Below, piece by piece: positions 26,453-34,729 of a stretch of 64,000 nt of DNA. Below the pieces are notes generated by a model. It was not told the origin of the DNA. It searched no databases and was given only the letters and a program-made list of their open reading frames with translations. Location of the stretch: positions 193,566 to 257,565 of the forward strand of contig CAJTMW010000001.1 in the NCBI GenBank assembly GCA_910577275.1, read 5' to 3'. This DNA is from an uncultured Lachnospiraceae bacterium (GTDB lineage: Bacteria; Bacillota; Clostridia; Lachnospirales; Lachnospiraceae). Position 1 is the first letter of the stretch. Every line of letters starts with the position of its first letter. Both the position numbers and the translations under genes were made by a program.

Positions 26453-26905
26453 TTACCGGCAAATTTCATCCGAATCCAGGACAATTGTGAACGGTCCGCT
26501 GTTAACCAGTGAAATATCCATATGTTCGCCAAAAACACCGGATGCCACATGAGAAACCTCTTCCGAGCATTTTTTCAGAATATATTCATACATCTCATTG
26601 GCAAACTGCGGATTTCCGGCTTTGGTGAAGGATGGACGGTTTCCCTTGCGGCAGTCGGCATATAATGTAAATTGTGAAATAATTAACAATTCGCCGTTCA
26701 CACTGTTTAAATCCAGATTGGTCTTGTCATTTTCATCGGCAAAGATTCTAAGGCGCAGCATTTTGCCGAGCATTTTATCTGCGATTTCACGGGTGTCGGT
26801 ATCGCAGACACCTACAAGTACCAAAAAGCCCTTGCCGATTTCCCCGACAATTTTATTTTCAACGGTTACGCTTGCTTTATCCACCCTTTGAATTACAAAT
26901 TTCAT
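26453..26905 (-). CDS. dtd: D-aminoacyl-tRNA deacylase
   Basis: Hydrolyses D-amino acids (and Gly) mischarged on tRNA. It is 150 residues, normal length. It begins MKFVIQRVDKASVTVE, with the SQFTLYADCRKGNRPSF motif and the C-terminal NSGPFTIVLD motif (the GP cis-dipeptide region that enforces chirality). GGAGG sits upstream of its ATG. It follows the AI-2E-type permease gene on the minus strand. Confidence 0.96.
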   Translation of the reverse strand: MKFVIQRVDKASVTVENKIVGEIGKGFLVLVGVCDTDTREIADKMLGKMLRLRIFADENDKTNLDLNSVNGELLIISQFTLYADCRKGNRPSFTKAGNPQFANEMYEYILKKCSEEVSHVASGVFGEHMDISLVNSGPFTIVLDSDEICR

Positions 26906-26957
26906 TTTTCCTCCGTTTGCGCCTAAGCTTCCTTACGGGCGAAGCTTAAGCTCTGTT

Positions 26958-28286
26958 TCATTTATTGTTTTTGTCATTTTTTGAGTTGTTTTCCTTTTTC
27001 GTAAAAGAAGGCATTTTCAACTTAAAAAAGGTGCTGTGTTCCTGCATGTTTTTAGGAACAAAGACATCGTTTTCGTTAATGTAATCAACCTCCTGATACA
27101 GATGCGTTTCTGTGGGAAGCCCTCTTTTTCGAAGAAGCTTGTTTGTCTTTCGGCGAATCATTGCGTAGACCACGGCGAAAAACGGAACGCCGATAATCAT
27201 GCCGGGGATTCCCATAATCCCGCCAAAAACGGTAATGGAAAAGATTACCCAAAAACCGGATAAGCCTGTGGACTGTCCCAAAATCTTAGGCCCAATCAAA
27301 TTGCCGTCAACCTGCTGCAGAATCAGGATGAAAATAATGAAATAGACACATCTTAAGGGATTCACCATCAAAATAAGTATGGCGCTTGGGATTGCCCCAA
27401 GATACGGACCGAAAAAGGGAATAATATTTGTGACGCCGACGATTACGCTTACCAGTAAGGCATAGGGGATTTTAAGCATGGTTGTGCCGGCAAAACAGAT
27501 GAATCCGATAATAATGGAATCAATGATTTTGCCGCTGATGAAGCCGATAAACGTATCGCTGATAAAGCGCGCATCCTTGATACATTGATTGGCGGTAGGG
27601 GCGCTGAACAGCGCAAACGTGATTTTCTTGGCCTGCCCTGCAAATACCTCTTTGCTGAAAAGCACATAAATGGAAATAATGACGCCGATAATAAAGTTCC
27701 AGAGTACCTTCAGAGCGCTTATCAGGCTTAAGGAAACATGTTTGAGCAGGGTTTCCAGCTGCGGGACAATACTGTCGTTTAAATAATTCATAAACTCCTC
27801 ATAATAAGAGTCAAGGAAATTATAAAACATTTTCTCAATATCAGGATTATCCTCCAGAAATTTAGCAGACCAGTTGATTAGATTCTGCTCATAATACGGG
27901 AACTGGTAAGAAATACTTTTTACGCTTTTTATCAAATTAGGAATTAAAATGGAAAAGAAACCGTAAATCAAAAATCCTACAATACATATTGTCAGAAGAA
28001 TCGACAGAGTTCTGATACATTTTTTTTGCTTAACGGAAACCGGCTGCCCGTCTTTCTGAAAAACCGGGAACAAAAAGCGGTTTTCAATTCCATTAACCAG
28101 AGGAGTCATAAGATAAGCAAAAATAATTCCATACATTACAGGGTTTATAATTTTAAAGAAGGCATTGACCTGTGCAGAAAATCTGTCTCCATGGAAAACC
28201 AGATAATAAAAGCAGATGGATGCTGCTATCACAAGAAATGCTGTGATACCAATGCGGACATAACGTTTGTTGAATTGCAGTTTCAT
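26958..28286 (-). CDS. AI-2E family (PF01594) membrane transporter
   Basis: 442-residue polytopic protein with about eight hydrophobic segments. The family region GVTNIIPFFGPYLGAIPSAIL and QQVDGNLIGPKILGQSTGLS are diagnostic. The C-terminal tail (last 40 residues) is polar and Lys/Asn-rich. Members include AI-2 exporters and Na+/H+ antiporter-like proteins; the substrate here cannot be told. It is divergent from the TtcA-like gene, across a 137-nt spacer. Confidence 0.88.
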   Translation of the reverse strand: MKLQFNKRYVRIGITAFLVIAASICFYYLVFHGDRFSAQVNAFFKIINPVMYGIIFAYLMTPLVNGIENRFLFPVFQKDGQPVSVKQKKCIRTLSILLTICIVGFLIYGFFSILIPNLIKSVKSISYQFPYYEQNLINWSAKFLEDNPDIEKMFYNFLDSYYEEFMNYLNDSIVPQLETLLKHVSLSLISALKVLWNFIIGVIISIYVLFSKEVFAGQAKKITFALFSAPTANQCIKDARFISDTFIGFISGKIIDSIIIGFICFAGTTMLKIPYALLVSVIVGVTNIIPFFGPYLGAIPSAILILMVNPLRCVYFIIFILILQQVDGNLIGPKILGQSTGLSGFWVIFSITVFGGIMGIPGMIIGVPFFAVVYAMIRRKTNKLLRKRGLPTETHLYQEVDYINENDVFVPKNMQEHSTFFKLKMPSFTKKENNSKNDKNNK

Positions 28287-28349
28287 AAATTATGCAGGCT
28301 CCTTTTGTATGTGTTCTGTCAATCAAAAGTATAACATTTTTTTTGAAAA

Positions 28350-28395
28350 GATACTATGGTAGAATTCATTAAATGTGGTAGAATTATAAAATAAG
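28350..28395 (+). promoter_or_regulatory. duplicated extended -10 elements upstream of the TtcA-like gene
   Basis: The string TGGTAGAATT occurs twice, about 21 bp apart, each with TG one base before a TAGAAT -10-like hexamer (extended -10). No good -35 pairs with either. They lie 30-70 nt upstream of ATG 28424 in the divergent spacer. Confidence 0.4.
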
Positions 28396-28423
28396 ACTAA
28401 CGAAAAACGAGGATATCACCAGA

Positions 28424-29137
28424 ATGACATTGCAAAGAGTGCTCAGCTATGTCCGCCGCGCGGTGGATGATTATCACATGATTGAAGATGGGGACCATAT
28501 CGCGGTCGGCATTTCCGGCGGAAAGGACAGTTTGACGCTTCTCTATGGACTTAACGGTCTTATGAGGTTTTATCCCAAGCATTTTACCATTCATGCGGTT
28601 ACCGTTGACCTGGGCTTTCAAAATCTGAATCTTGAAAAAATCAAATCCCTTTGTCAGGAACTGAAGATAGATTACACGATAGTGAAAACTGATATTGCAG
28701 ATATCATCTTTAACCAGCGCAAGGAGACAAATCCCTGCTCCCTGTGCGCAAAAATGAGGAAAGGCGCCCTGAATGAGGCAATTAAAAAGGCCGGCTGTAA
28801 TAAGGTCGCCTATGCCCACCACAAGGATGATGTAGTGGAGACCATGCTGATGTCCCTTGTTTTCGAGGGGAGAATCCACACGTTCAACCCTGTCACTTAT
28901 TTAGACCGCATGGATTTGACGGTCATCCGGCCTCTCATTTATATGAACGAAGCCGACGTTGTGGGATTCGTCAACAAATTTCAAATTCCGGTGGTAAAAA
29001 GTCCCTGTCCGGCGGACGGCAATACCAGGCGGGAATATATCAAAAACGTTCTTAAGAACCTGAACCAGGATACGCCCGGGGTAAAGGCGCGAATGTTTAC
29101 GGCCATACAAAACGAATTAAAAGAGTGGAACAGATAA
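28424..29137 (+). CDS. TtcA-like tRNA 2-thiolation / PP-loop ATPase
   Basis: 237 residues with the PP-loop pyrophosphatase motif SGGKDS at about residues 30-35 and the CxxC pair in NPCSLCAKMRKG, followed by YAHHKDDVVETML. A further Cys is in VKSPCPADGNTRREY. This is the TtcA/TtuA group, whose members thiolate C32 or other tRNA bases using an iron-sulfur cluster. In Clostridia the exact target is not certain. The recombinase gene begins on the base after its stop. Confidence 0.85.
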   Translation: MTLQRVLSYVRRAVDDYHMIEDGDHIAVGISGGKDSLTLLYGLNGLMRFYPKHFTIHAVTVDLGFQNLNLEKIKSLCQELKIDYTIVKTDIADIIFNQRKETNPCSLCAKMRKGALNEAIKKAGCNKVAYAHHKDDVVETMLMSLVFEGRIHTFNPVTYLDRMDLTVIRPLIYMNEADVVGFVNKFQIPVVKSPCPADGNTRREYIKNVLKNLNQDTPGVKARMFTAIQNELKEWNR

Positions 29138-30190
29138 ATGGAAAACAGTAAAAACTATCATGATGAACAAAACAACATAAATACTTTGAGAATGCGGGAG
29201 GTGGAGGCTACTCTCCCATCCTTCTGCAAGCAGTTTTTCCGCGGGGTGCAGGAATACACTTCTTCCCGGACAAGGCTGGCGTATGCCTATGACCTGCGGG
29301 TGTTTTTTGAGTTCCTTCATTCACAGAACAGCGTGTGCTCCGGCATGAAGATTACGGAATTTCCTTTATCTGTCCTTGACCGGATAACAAGAGAAGATAT
29401 TGAGGAATATCTTGATTATATCACCTATTATGTAAAGGACGGAAAGGAATACAGCAATAATGAGCGGGGGAAAAAGAGAAAGCTCTCGGCCCTGAAAAGC
29501 TTTTATAATTATTATTTCCGCTCGGAGCTTATAAAGACCAATCCGGCAGCCCTTGTCCCCATTCCCAAACAGCATGAAAAGCAGATTATCCGTCTGGATG
29601 TGGATGAAGTGGCCATCTTATTGGACCAGGTAGAGGAAGGCGAAAAGCTTACAAAAAGCCAGCTGAAATACCACAATAAAACCAAGCTGCGGGACGTGGC
29701 TCTGCTTACGCTTCTGCTGGGTACGGGAATACGTGTTTCGGAATGCGTCGGTCTTGATATCAATGATGTGGATTTTAAAAACAACGGTATTAAAATAAGG
29801 CGCAAGGGCGGATACGAGGCAATCGTATACTTTGGAGACGAAGTCGCAGAGGCGCTCCACGATTACCTTGAGAAAAGACATCATGAGATTCCCATGGAAG
29901 GTCATGAAAACGCTCTGTTTTTATCGATGCAAAACCGCCGTATCACGGTTCGGGCAGTAGAAAATCTGGTAAAAAAATATACGTCAAACGTCACAAGCCT
30001 TAAGAAAATAACGCCTCATAAATTGAGGAGCACCTATGGAACGGCGCTCTATCAGGAAACAGGGGACATTTATCTTGTTGCCGATGTCCTGGGACATAAG
30101 GATGTAAACACCACCAGGAAGCATTATGCCGCTATTGAGGACAGTAACCGCAGAAAAGCTGCAAAAGCGGTTCAGCTCCGGGAAAGGTGA
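29138..30190 (+). CDS. tyrosine recombinase, XerC/D/S-like
   Basis: 350 residues with an N-terminal SAM-like core-binding domain (TSSRTRLAYAYDLRVFFEFL) and a C-terminal catalytic domain. The catalytic residues read R in GTGIRVSECVGL, K in KIRRKGG, HKLR, LGHKD and the nucleophilic Tyr in TRKHYAA. The N-terminal extension of about 60 residues recalls the single-recombinase XerS of streptococci more than XerC or XerD. No integrase-associated genes, att repeats or phage genes are nearby, so a chromosomal resolution role is likelier than mobility. The start abuts the ttcA-like stop. Confidence 0.85.
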   Translation: MENSKNYHDEQNNINTLRMREVEATLPSFCKQFFRGVQEYTSSRTRLAYAYDLRVFFEFLHSQNSVCSGMKITEFPLSVLDRITREDIEEYLDYITYYVKDGKEYSNNERGKKRKLSALKSFYNYYFRSELIKTNPAALVPIPKQHEKQIIRLDVDEVAILLDQVEEGEKLTKSQLKYHNKTKLRDVALLTLLLGTGIRVSECVGLDINDVDFKNNGIKIRRKGGYEAIVYFGDEVAEALHDYLEKRHHEIPMEGHENALFLSMQNRRITVRAVENLVKKYTSNVTSLKKITPHKLRSTYGTALYQETGDIYLVADVLGHKDVNTTRKHYAAIEDSNRRKAAKAVQLRER

Positions 30191-30200
30191 AAACAGACTA

Positions 30201-30575
30201 TTATTCGACAAAGTTGGCATCATAATAAGGAAGGATAAGATACTGTCCGGCAGTAATCTGTTCATCCGTAAGGGCGTTCATTGCAGTAACTTCCTTAATA
30301 TAATCTCTGTGGCTGTCATAGTACCGGCTGTCGCCGTACAGACTGGCATAATCCCACAGAGAATCGCCCGGCTGTACCTGAATGCTTTTATAATACTTGT
30401 ATTGAACCTCTTCGCTGCTCTGGGCTTTGATTTTGAAGCTGAAAAAAAGCAGAGAAAAGCTGATTACCAATGCGGCGGTAACAAAGCCTGTGAAAACATG
30501 TCTGCGCAGTTCCTGCCTTCTCCTGATTCGGTTATTCCTTATTCTGCGCTCGCTCATAGTCATATTCCTGCTCAT
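30201..30575 (-). CDS. YneA-like SOS cell-division suppressor with LysM domain
   Basis: 124 residues from ATG 30575, with AGGGG upstream; GTG 30581 is an alternative. The N-terminus is very basic (RRIRNNRIRRRQELRRH). One membrane span (VFTGFVTAALVISFSLLFF) and an extracytoplasmic LysM domain follow (IQVQPGDSLWDYASLY to GQYLILPYY). Size, topology and divergence from lexA match YneA, which delays septation during DNA damage in Bacillus. Its promoter is near-perfect and overlaid by a LexA box, so SOS induction is predicted. Sequence identity to YneA is low outside LysM, so the name is by architecture and context. Confidence 0.8.
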   Translation of the reverse strand: MSRNMTMSERRIRNNRIRRRQELRRHVFTGFVTAALVISFSLLFFSFKIKAQSSEEVQYKYYKSIQVQPGDSLWDYASLYGDSRYYDSHRDYIKEVTAMNALTDEQITAGQYLILPYYDANFVE

Positions 30576-30608
30576 AATCACACCCCTGTCTCTTCTTAAT
30601 GTAAAATG

Positions 30609-30705
30609 CGAACATTAGTTGCGAACAACTGTTCTATGATGTGATTATATCGAACATATATTCCGTTGTCAATAGTTTTTCATCAAAAAATCGAACAAAT
30701 ATTTG
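30609..30705. promoter_or_regulatory. cluster of four LexA (Cheo-type) operators
   Basis: Matches to CGAAC-N4-GTTYC: 30609-30622, 30622-30635, 30651-30664 (best, one mismatch to the B. subtilis consensus) and 30692-30705. The third lies in the spacer of the yneA-like promoter. The first two lie in the leader of that transcript. The fourth lies just upstream of the lexA -35. Confidence 0.88.
30644..30672 (-). promoter_or_regulatory. consensus sigma-A promoter of the YneA-like gene
   Basis: On the minus strand, TTGACA (30672-30667), exactly 17 bp, then TATAAT (30649-30644): both hexamers perfect. The spacer holds the best LexA box. Unrepressed strength should be very high. Confidence 0.9.
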
Positions 30706-30715
30706 GAATATACGT

Positions 30716-30744
30716 TTGCTATTTCTGTCTGTTTATGATATACT
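30716..30744 (+). promoter_or_regulatory. candidate lexA promoter
   Basis: TTGCTA (30716-30721), 17-bp spacer, TATACT (30739-30744). It lies just downstream of LexA box 30692-30705, allowing autorepression. Confidence 0.6.
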
Positions 30745-30809
30745 TGATTTAACAAAAAAAGCAGAAGTATTTTGAGCGATATCTGTAAAACAGGAATGGA
30801 GGAAACCGA

Positions 30810-31427
30810 ATGGCATACGGAAAAATCAGCAACAAGCAACAGGAAATTCTGGATTATATCAAGGAAGAAATTTTAAAAAGGGGATACCCGCCATCGGTAA
30901 GAGAAATCTGCGAAGCCGTTCAGTTAAAATCAACTTCATCCGTTCATTCTCATCTTGAGACTCTCGAAAAGAACGGCTATATCAGGAGAGACCCGACAAA
31001 GCCCAGAGCAATAGAAATCTGTGACGATAATTTTCAAATGGTACGCACGGAAATGGTCAGTCTGCCGGTTATCGGTCAGGTTGCGGCGGGCACACCCATT
31101 CTTGCTGAGGAAAATATCGACAGTTATTTTCCTGTTCCCGCTGAAATTGTTCCGAACGGCCAGTCTTTTGTTTTAAATGTCAAGGGAGATTCCATGATTA
31201 ACGCCGGTATTTTCAGCGGCGACCGGATTTTTGTGAATGCCTGCCAGACTGCCTCCAACGGAGACATGGTAGTAGCCCTTATTGACGATTCCGCTACCGT
31301 TAAGACTTTTTATAAGGAAGACGGCCATATCAGGCTCCAGCCCGAAAACGACAGTATGGACCCGATTATCGTGGACGACTGCCAGATACTGGGAAAGGTA
31401 TTCGGCGTGTTCCGCATTTTCCGTTAA
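30810..31427 (+). CDS. lexA: SOS repressor LexA
   Basis: 205 residues. The N-terminal winged HTH is seen in YPPSVREICEAVQLKSTSSV. The autocleavage site is A93-G94 in QVAAGTP. The S24-type catalytic dyad is S128 (GDSMINAG) and K165 (ATVKTFY), so self-cleavage stimulated by RecA is expected. GGAGG precedes ATG 30810. It is divergent from the YneA-like gene, as in Bacillus. A 13-bp stem terminator follows. Confidence 0.98.
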   Translation: MAYGKISNKQQEILDYIKEEILKRGYPPSVREICEAVQLKSTSSVHSHLETLEKNGYIRRDPTKPRAIEICDDNFQMVRTEMVSLPVIGQVAAGTPILAEENIDSYFPVPAEIVPNGQSFVLNVKGDSMINAGIFSGDRIFVNACQTASNGDMVVALIDDSATVKTFYKEDGHIRLQPENDSMDPIIVDDCQILGKVFGVFRIFR

Positions 31428-31450
31428 GAAATTTTCCATTAAGAAATTAA

Positions 31451-31494
31451 GCTTCGGGAAAGAAGCGCTAATACTCTTTCCCGAAGCGTTTTGG
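31451..31494. terminator. intrinsic terminator between lexA and the convergent kinase-like gene
   Basis: Left arm 31451-31463 (GCTTCGGGAAAGA) and right arm 31475-31487 are perfect 13-bp complements, with an 11-nt loop and GTTTTGGTTTATTTT after. The opposite strand has TTAATTTCTT after the stem, so it may serve both genes. Confidence 0.88.
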
Positions 31495-31500
31495 TTTATT

Positions 31501-32127
31501 TTATCTGAACCTTACGCCGATGTAGGAGATAATCTCTTCCACGCACCGTTCAAAGCCCAGCTTGGAGCTGTCCAGGCACAAATCATAATTTCTGGCGTCC
31601 GTCCACTCTCTGCCGGTATAGTACTTATAATATTCCGCTTTATGTTTATCCGTTTTAAAAATAAACTTTTCAAGCTCTCTCGGAGACAGCGTCGGCTGCT
31701 TTAAAGCCGCCTGCTCCATGCAGTACTCATGGGGAGCGTGAATAAACACGCTGAGCACATTATCGTAATCCTTCAAAATAAAATCTGCGCACCGCCCTAC
31801 GATGACACAGGACTCCTCCATCGCAAGCTGCTTGATTATTTTTGCCTGATAGTTAAAAAGATTCTGTGTGGAGACAAAATCATCGCTTTCAGGCGGAATC
31901 AATTCGCCCTGATAAATATTGTGGGCAATCTTAAAGAGCCGGGTGCTTTTTATCTTCTCGTCCGCGCTCACAAAGAGAGCCTCGTTAATGCCGCTTTCCT
32001 CGGAAGCCAGCTTCATAAGCTCCTTGTCGTAGTAGTGAATCCCCATCTTCTCTGAAAGCATTTTAGCGATGGTGCGCCCTCCGCTGCCATACTGCCTTGC
32101 AATTGTAATTACAATTCCTTCCTTCAT
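31501..32127 (-). CDS. cytidylate kinase-like family protein, copy 2
   Basis: 208 residues, same length as the copy at 25299-25925 and clearly paralogous. Shared signatures are ITIARQYGSGGRTIA, HYYDKELM, ESCVIVGRCADFIL and TDKHKAEYYKYYTGREW. The altered phosphate loop (RQYGSGGR) again lacks the GK[ST] of true kinases. It is convergent with lexA and follows livF on the same strand after 27 nt. Reaction unknown. Confidence 0.85.
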   Translation of the reverse strand: MKEGIVITIARQYGSGGRTIAKMLSEKMGIHYYDKELMKLASEESGINEALFVSADEKIKSTRLFKIAHNIYQGELIPPESDDFVSTQNLFNYQAKIIKQLAMEESCVIVGRCADFILKDYDNVLSVFIHAPHEYCMEQAALKQPTLSPRELEKFIFKTDKHKAEYYKYYTGREWTDARNYDLCLDSSKLGFERCVEEIISYIGVRFR

Positions 32128-32154
32128 TACTGCTACCCCCTTTTCTGATAAGGT

Positions 32155-32865
32155 TTATTCTCCCAGATAGGCTTTTTTGATAGAATCATTGTTTAACAAC
32201 TCTTCCGCTTTGCCTTCAAGAACGATATTACCTGTCTCGAGCACATATGCCCTGTTTGATATGGAGAGCGCCTTTTTGGCATTCTGCTCAACCAGAAGCA
32301 CTGTGGTTCCGCCTGCGCTGACTTCCTTTATGATATCAAATATTTCGTTTACAAAGATAGGCGAAAGTCCCATAGAGGGTTCGTCCATAAGAAGGATTCT
32401 CGGATGGGACATCAGCGCCCGTCCCATAGCCAGCATCTGCTGCTCTCCCCCGCTTAAGGTTCCGGCAAGCTGGTTCTGCCTCTCCTCCAGCCTTGGGAAG
32501 CGTTTATATACCGTCTGCAAAGTCTCCTCGATTTCATTTTTATCCTTGCGGGTATATGCACCCATTTTCAGGTTCTGAAGAACGGAAAGATTGGCAAACA
32601 CACGTCTTCCCTCCGGCACATGAGCCATACCCATTGTCACAATTTTATGAGCCGGTACCTTTGTGATATCTTTGCCGTCAAAAGTGACGGTCCCCTTTCT
32701 GGCCTCTAAAAGTCCGGTAATTGTATGCAGAATAGTGGTTTTCCCCGCGCCGTTAGCGCCAATCAGAGCAATTACTTCGCCCTCGTTTACCTCGAAGCTT
32801 ACCCCCTTGATTGCCTGAATCACGCCGTAATATACTTCCAAATCTTTTATTTCAAGCATTGCCAT
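32155..32865 (-). CDS. livF: branched-chain amino-acid ABC transporter ATP-binding protein LivF
   Basis: 236 residues from ATG 32865 (MAMLEIKDLEVYYG), with AGGAGG upstream; a longer in-frame start at 32883 is rejected. Walker A is GANGAGKTT, the ABC signature LSGGEQQMLAMGRAL, and Walker B ILLMDEPSMGLSP. These features define the LivF group. It is the last gene of livHMGF and energises uptake with LivG. Confidence 0.95.
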   Translation of the reverse strand: MAMLEIKDLEVYYGVIQAIKGVSFEVNEGEVIALIGANGAGKTTILHTITGLLEARKGTVTFDGKDITKVPAHKIVTMGMAHVPEGRRVFANLSVLQNLKMGAYTRKDKNEIEETLQTVYKRFPRLEERQNQLAGTLSGGEQQMLAMGRALMSHPRILLMDEPSMGLSPIFVNEIFDIIKEVSAGGTTVLLVEQNAKKALSISNRAYVLETGNIVLEGKAEELLNNDSIKKAYLGE

Positions 32866-32889
32866 CGCTACTTCCTCCTGCAAAACAAG

Positions 32890-33648
32890 CTATTCTCCCA
32901 GGTATGCCGTGATAACCTGAGGGTCGTTTAAGACCTCACTTGTAGGTCCTTTAGAGAGAATTCTTCCAAAGTTAAGCACAGTCAGTTCCTCGCAGATACC
33001 TGACACCAGCTTCATATCATGCTCAATTAAAAGAATCGTCATATCAAAGTTATCCCTCACAAACCGGATGGTGTTCATAAGCTCCATGGTTTCGTTCGGA
33101 TTCATTCCCGCCGCCGGCTCATCCAAAAGCAAAAGCTTTGGCTCCGTGGCGAGAGCCCTTGCAATTTCAAGCTTACGCTGCTTGCCGTAAGGAAGATTTG
33201 CCGCCAGATAATCGGCCTCCCCTTCCAGCTCGAAAACCTTTAAAAGCTCCATTGCCTTCTCATTCATTGCCTTTTCCACGCTGAAATATTTAGGAAGCCT
33301 TAGGATTCCCGTTGCTGCTGAATATTTATAATGATTATGAAGCCCTGCCTTTACATTATCCATTACACTTAAATTTTTAAACAACCTGATGTTCTGGAAG
33401 GTTCTTGCGACGCCGGCTTTGTTAATTTCTATGGTTTTCAGGCCGGTAATATTCTCTCCGTCCAGCGTAATCATTCCCTCGTCCGGCTTATAGACGCCTG
33501 TAAGGAGATTGAACACCGTTGTTTTTCCGGCTCCGTTAGGACCAATCAGGCCGTAAAGCTGTCCTTTTTTGATGGAAATCTCAAAATCATCCACCGCCTG
33601 CAGACCGCCGAAAGAAATGCTTAAATTTTTAACCTCCAACAATGCCAT
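32890..33648 (-). CDS. livG: branched-chain amino-acid ABC transporter ATP-binding protein LivG
   Basis: 252 residues. Walker A is GPNGAGKTT, the signature region LPYGKQRKLEIARALAT (LivG-type variant) and Walker B LLLLDEPAAGMNP. GGGAGG precedes the ATG. It lies 1 nt after livM and 24 nt before livF. Confidence 0.95.
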   Translation of the reverse strand: MALLEVKNLSISFGGLQAVDDFEISIKKGQLYGLIGPNGAGKTTVFNLLTGVYKPDEGMITLDGENITGLKTIEINKAGVARTFQNIRLFKNLSVMDNVKAGLHNHYKYSAATGILRLPKYFSVEKAMNEKAMELLKVFELEGEADYLAANLPYGKQRKLEIARALATEPKLLLLDEPAAGMNPNETMELMNTIRFVRDNFDMTILLIEHDMKLVSGICEELTVLNFGRILSKGPTSEVLNDPQVITAYLGE

Positions 33649-33649
33649 C

Positions 33650-34717
33650 CTAACGCACCTCCCTGTTTTTCTTAAACAGCCGTTTCGGGGAATATTTTTC
33701 CCTAAGATAAATCAGCTTAGGACTCCAGTTAAACAGCATCATAACAATCAGAATAACAGAATAAATCAGCATACGATAGTCGCTGAGTCCCCGAAGGAGC
33801 TCAGGAAGCAGCGTAAGCACCACTGCCGCTATTATGGAGCCTCTGATATTTCCAATCCCTCCAAGCACTACAAAAACAAGAATCATAATCGACATATTGT
33901 ATCCGAAGTTTTTCGGCGTTGCCATAAGACTGTTTAGGTTGTGGGAGTAAAGAACGCCCGCTATTCCCGCTAAAGCCGCAGAGATGGAAAAGGCCATCAG
34001 CTTATACTTGGTGATATTGATTCCGATGGATTCCGCCGCAATCAGATTATCCCTGATGGACATAATCGCCCGTCCGTCCCTTGAACGAATCAGGTTGAGA
34101 ACAATGATGAGCGTTATGACAATCAGAATAATTCCGATGGTAAAGGTGGAATTTTTGGGTGTACCCGTAATTCCCTGGGCGCCGTTGATTATGACAACCC
34201 CGTCTTCCTCAAGACCAAGTGAAAGGGAATCCTTCAGGGAAAAGTGAAGGCCGCGGCTGTCCTTTCCTATATATAATACGTTAATGATATTCTTAATGAT
34301 TTCACCGAAAGCAAGGGTTACGATGGCGAGGTAATCGCCCCGCAGCCTCAAAACAGGCATACCAATCAAAAAGCCTATGATACCGGCGGATACGGCACCT
34401 AACAGAATTGCAAGAACAAAACGGGGTAAGTCCGCGGTAATCACATCCTGCGTGCATTTGGAAAAAAATGCCCCGGCGAAAGCGCCCACGCACATAAAGC
34501 CCGCATGCCCGAGGCTGAGCTCTCCAAGAATTCCCACGGTCAGATTTAGGGATACCGCAAGAATGACATACACACATAAGGGAACCAAAAGCCCCTGCAT
34601 CAGGCTGGAAATATGGCCTGTGCCTGTTAATATCTGCACGATAATATAGACAAGAATTATCATACCGTAGGTGATGATATTATCCTTTGTATATTTACCA
34701 GGTTTTAATTTTTTCAT
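33650..34717 (-). CDS. livM: branched-chain amino-acid ABC transporter permease LivM
   Basis: 355-residue polytopic permease. Motifs include LGELSLGHAGFMCVGAFAGA, VLRLRGDYLAIVTLAFGEI and VLGGIGNIRGSIIAAVVLT. The long N-terminus and the C-terminal basic tail (FKKNREVR) are typical. AGGAGG precedes its ATG. It follows livH by 12 nt. Confidence 0.95.
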   Translation of the reverse strand: MKKLKPGKYTKDNIITYGMIILVYIIVQILTGTGHISSLMQGLLVPLCVYVILAVSLNLTVGILGELSLGHAGFMCVGAFAGAFFSKCTQDVITADLPRFVLAILLGAVSAGIIGFLIGMPVLRLRGDYLAIVTLAFGEIIKNIINVLYIGKDSRGLHFSLKDSLSLGLEEDGVVIINGAQGITGTPKNSTFTIGIILIVITLIIVLNLIRSRDGRAIMSIRDNLIAAESIGINITKYKLMAFSISAALAGIAGVLYSHNLNSLMATPKNFGYNMSIMILVFVVLGGIGNIRGSIIAAVVLTLLPELLRGLSDYRMLIYSVILIVMMLFNWSPKLIYLREKYSPKRLFKKNREVR

Positions 34718-34729
34718 GGCGATTCCCTC

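Noticed and set aside
29138..30190. Integrase of an integrative element
   Set aside because: Flanked by housekeeping genes with no excisionase, relaxase, phage genes or direct repeats.
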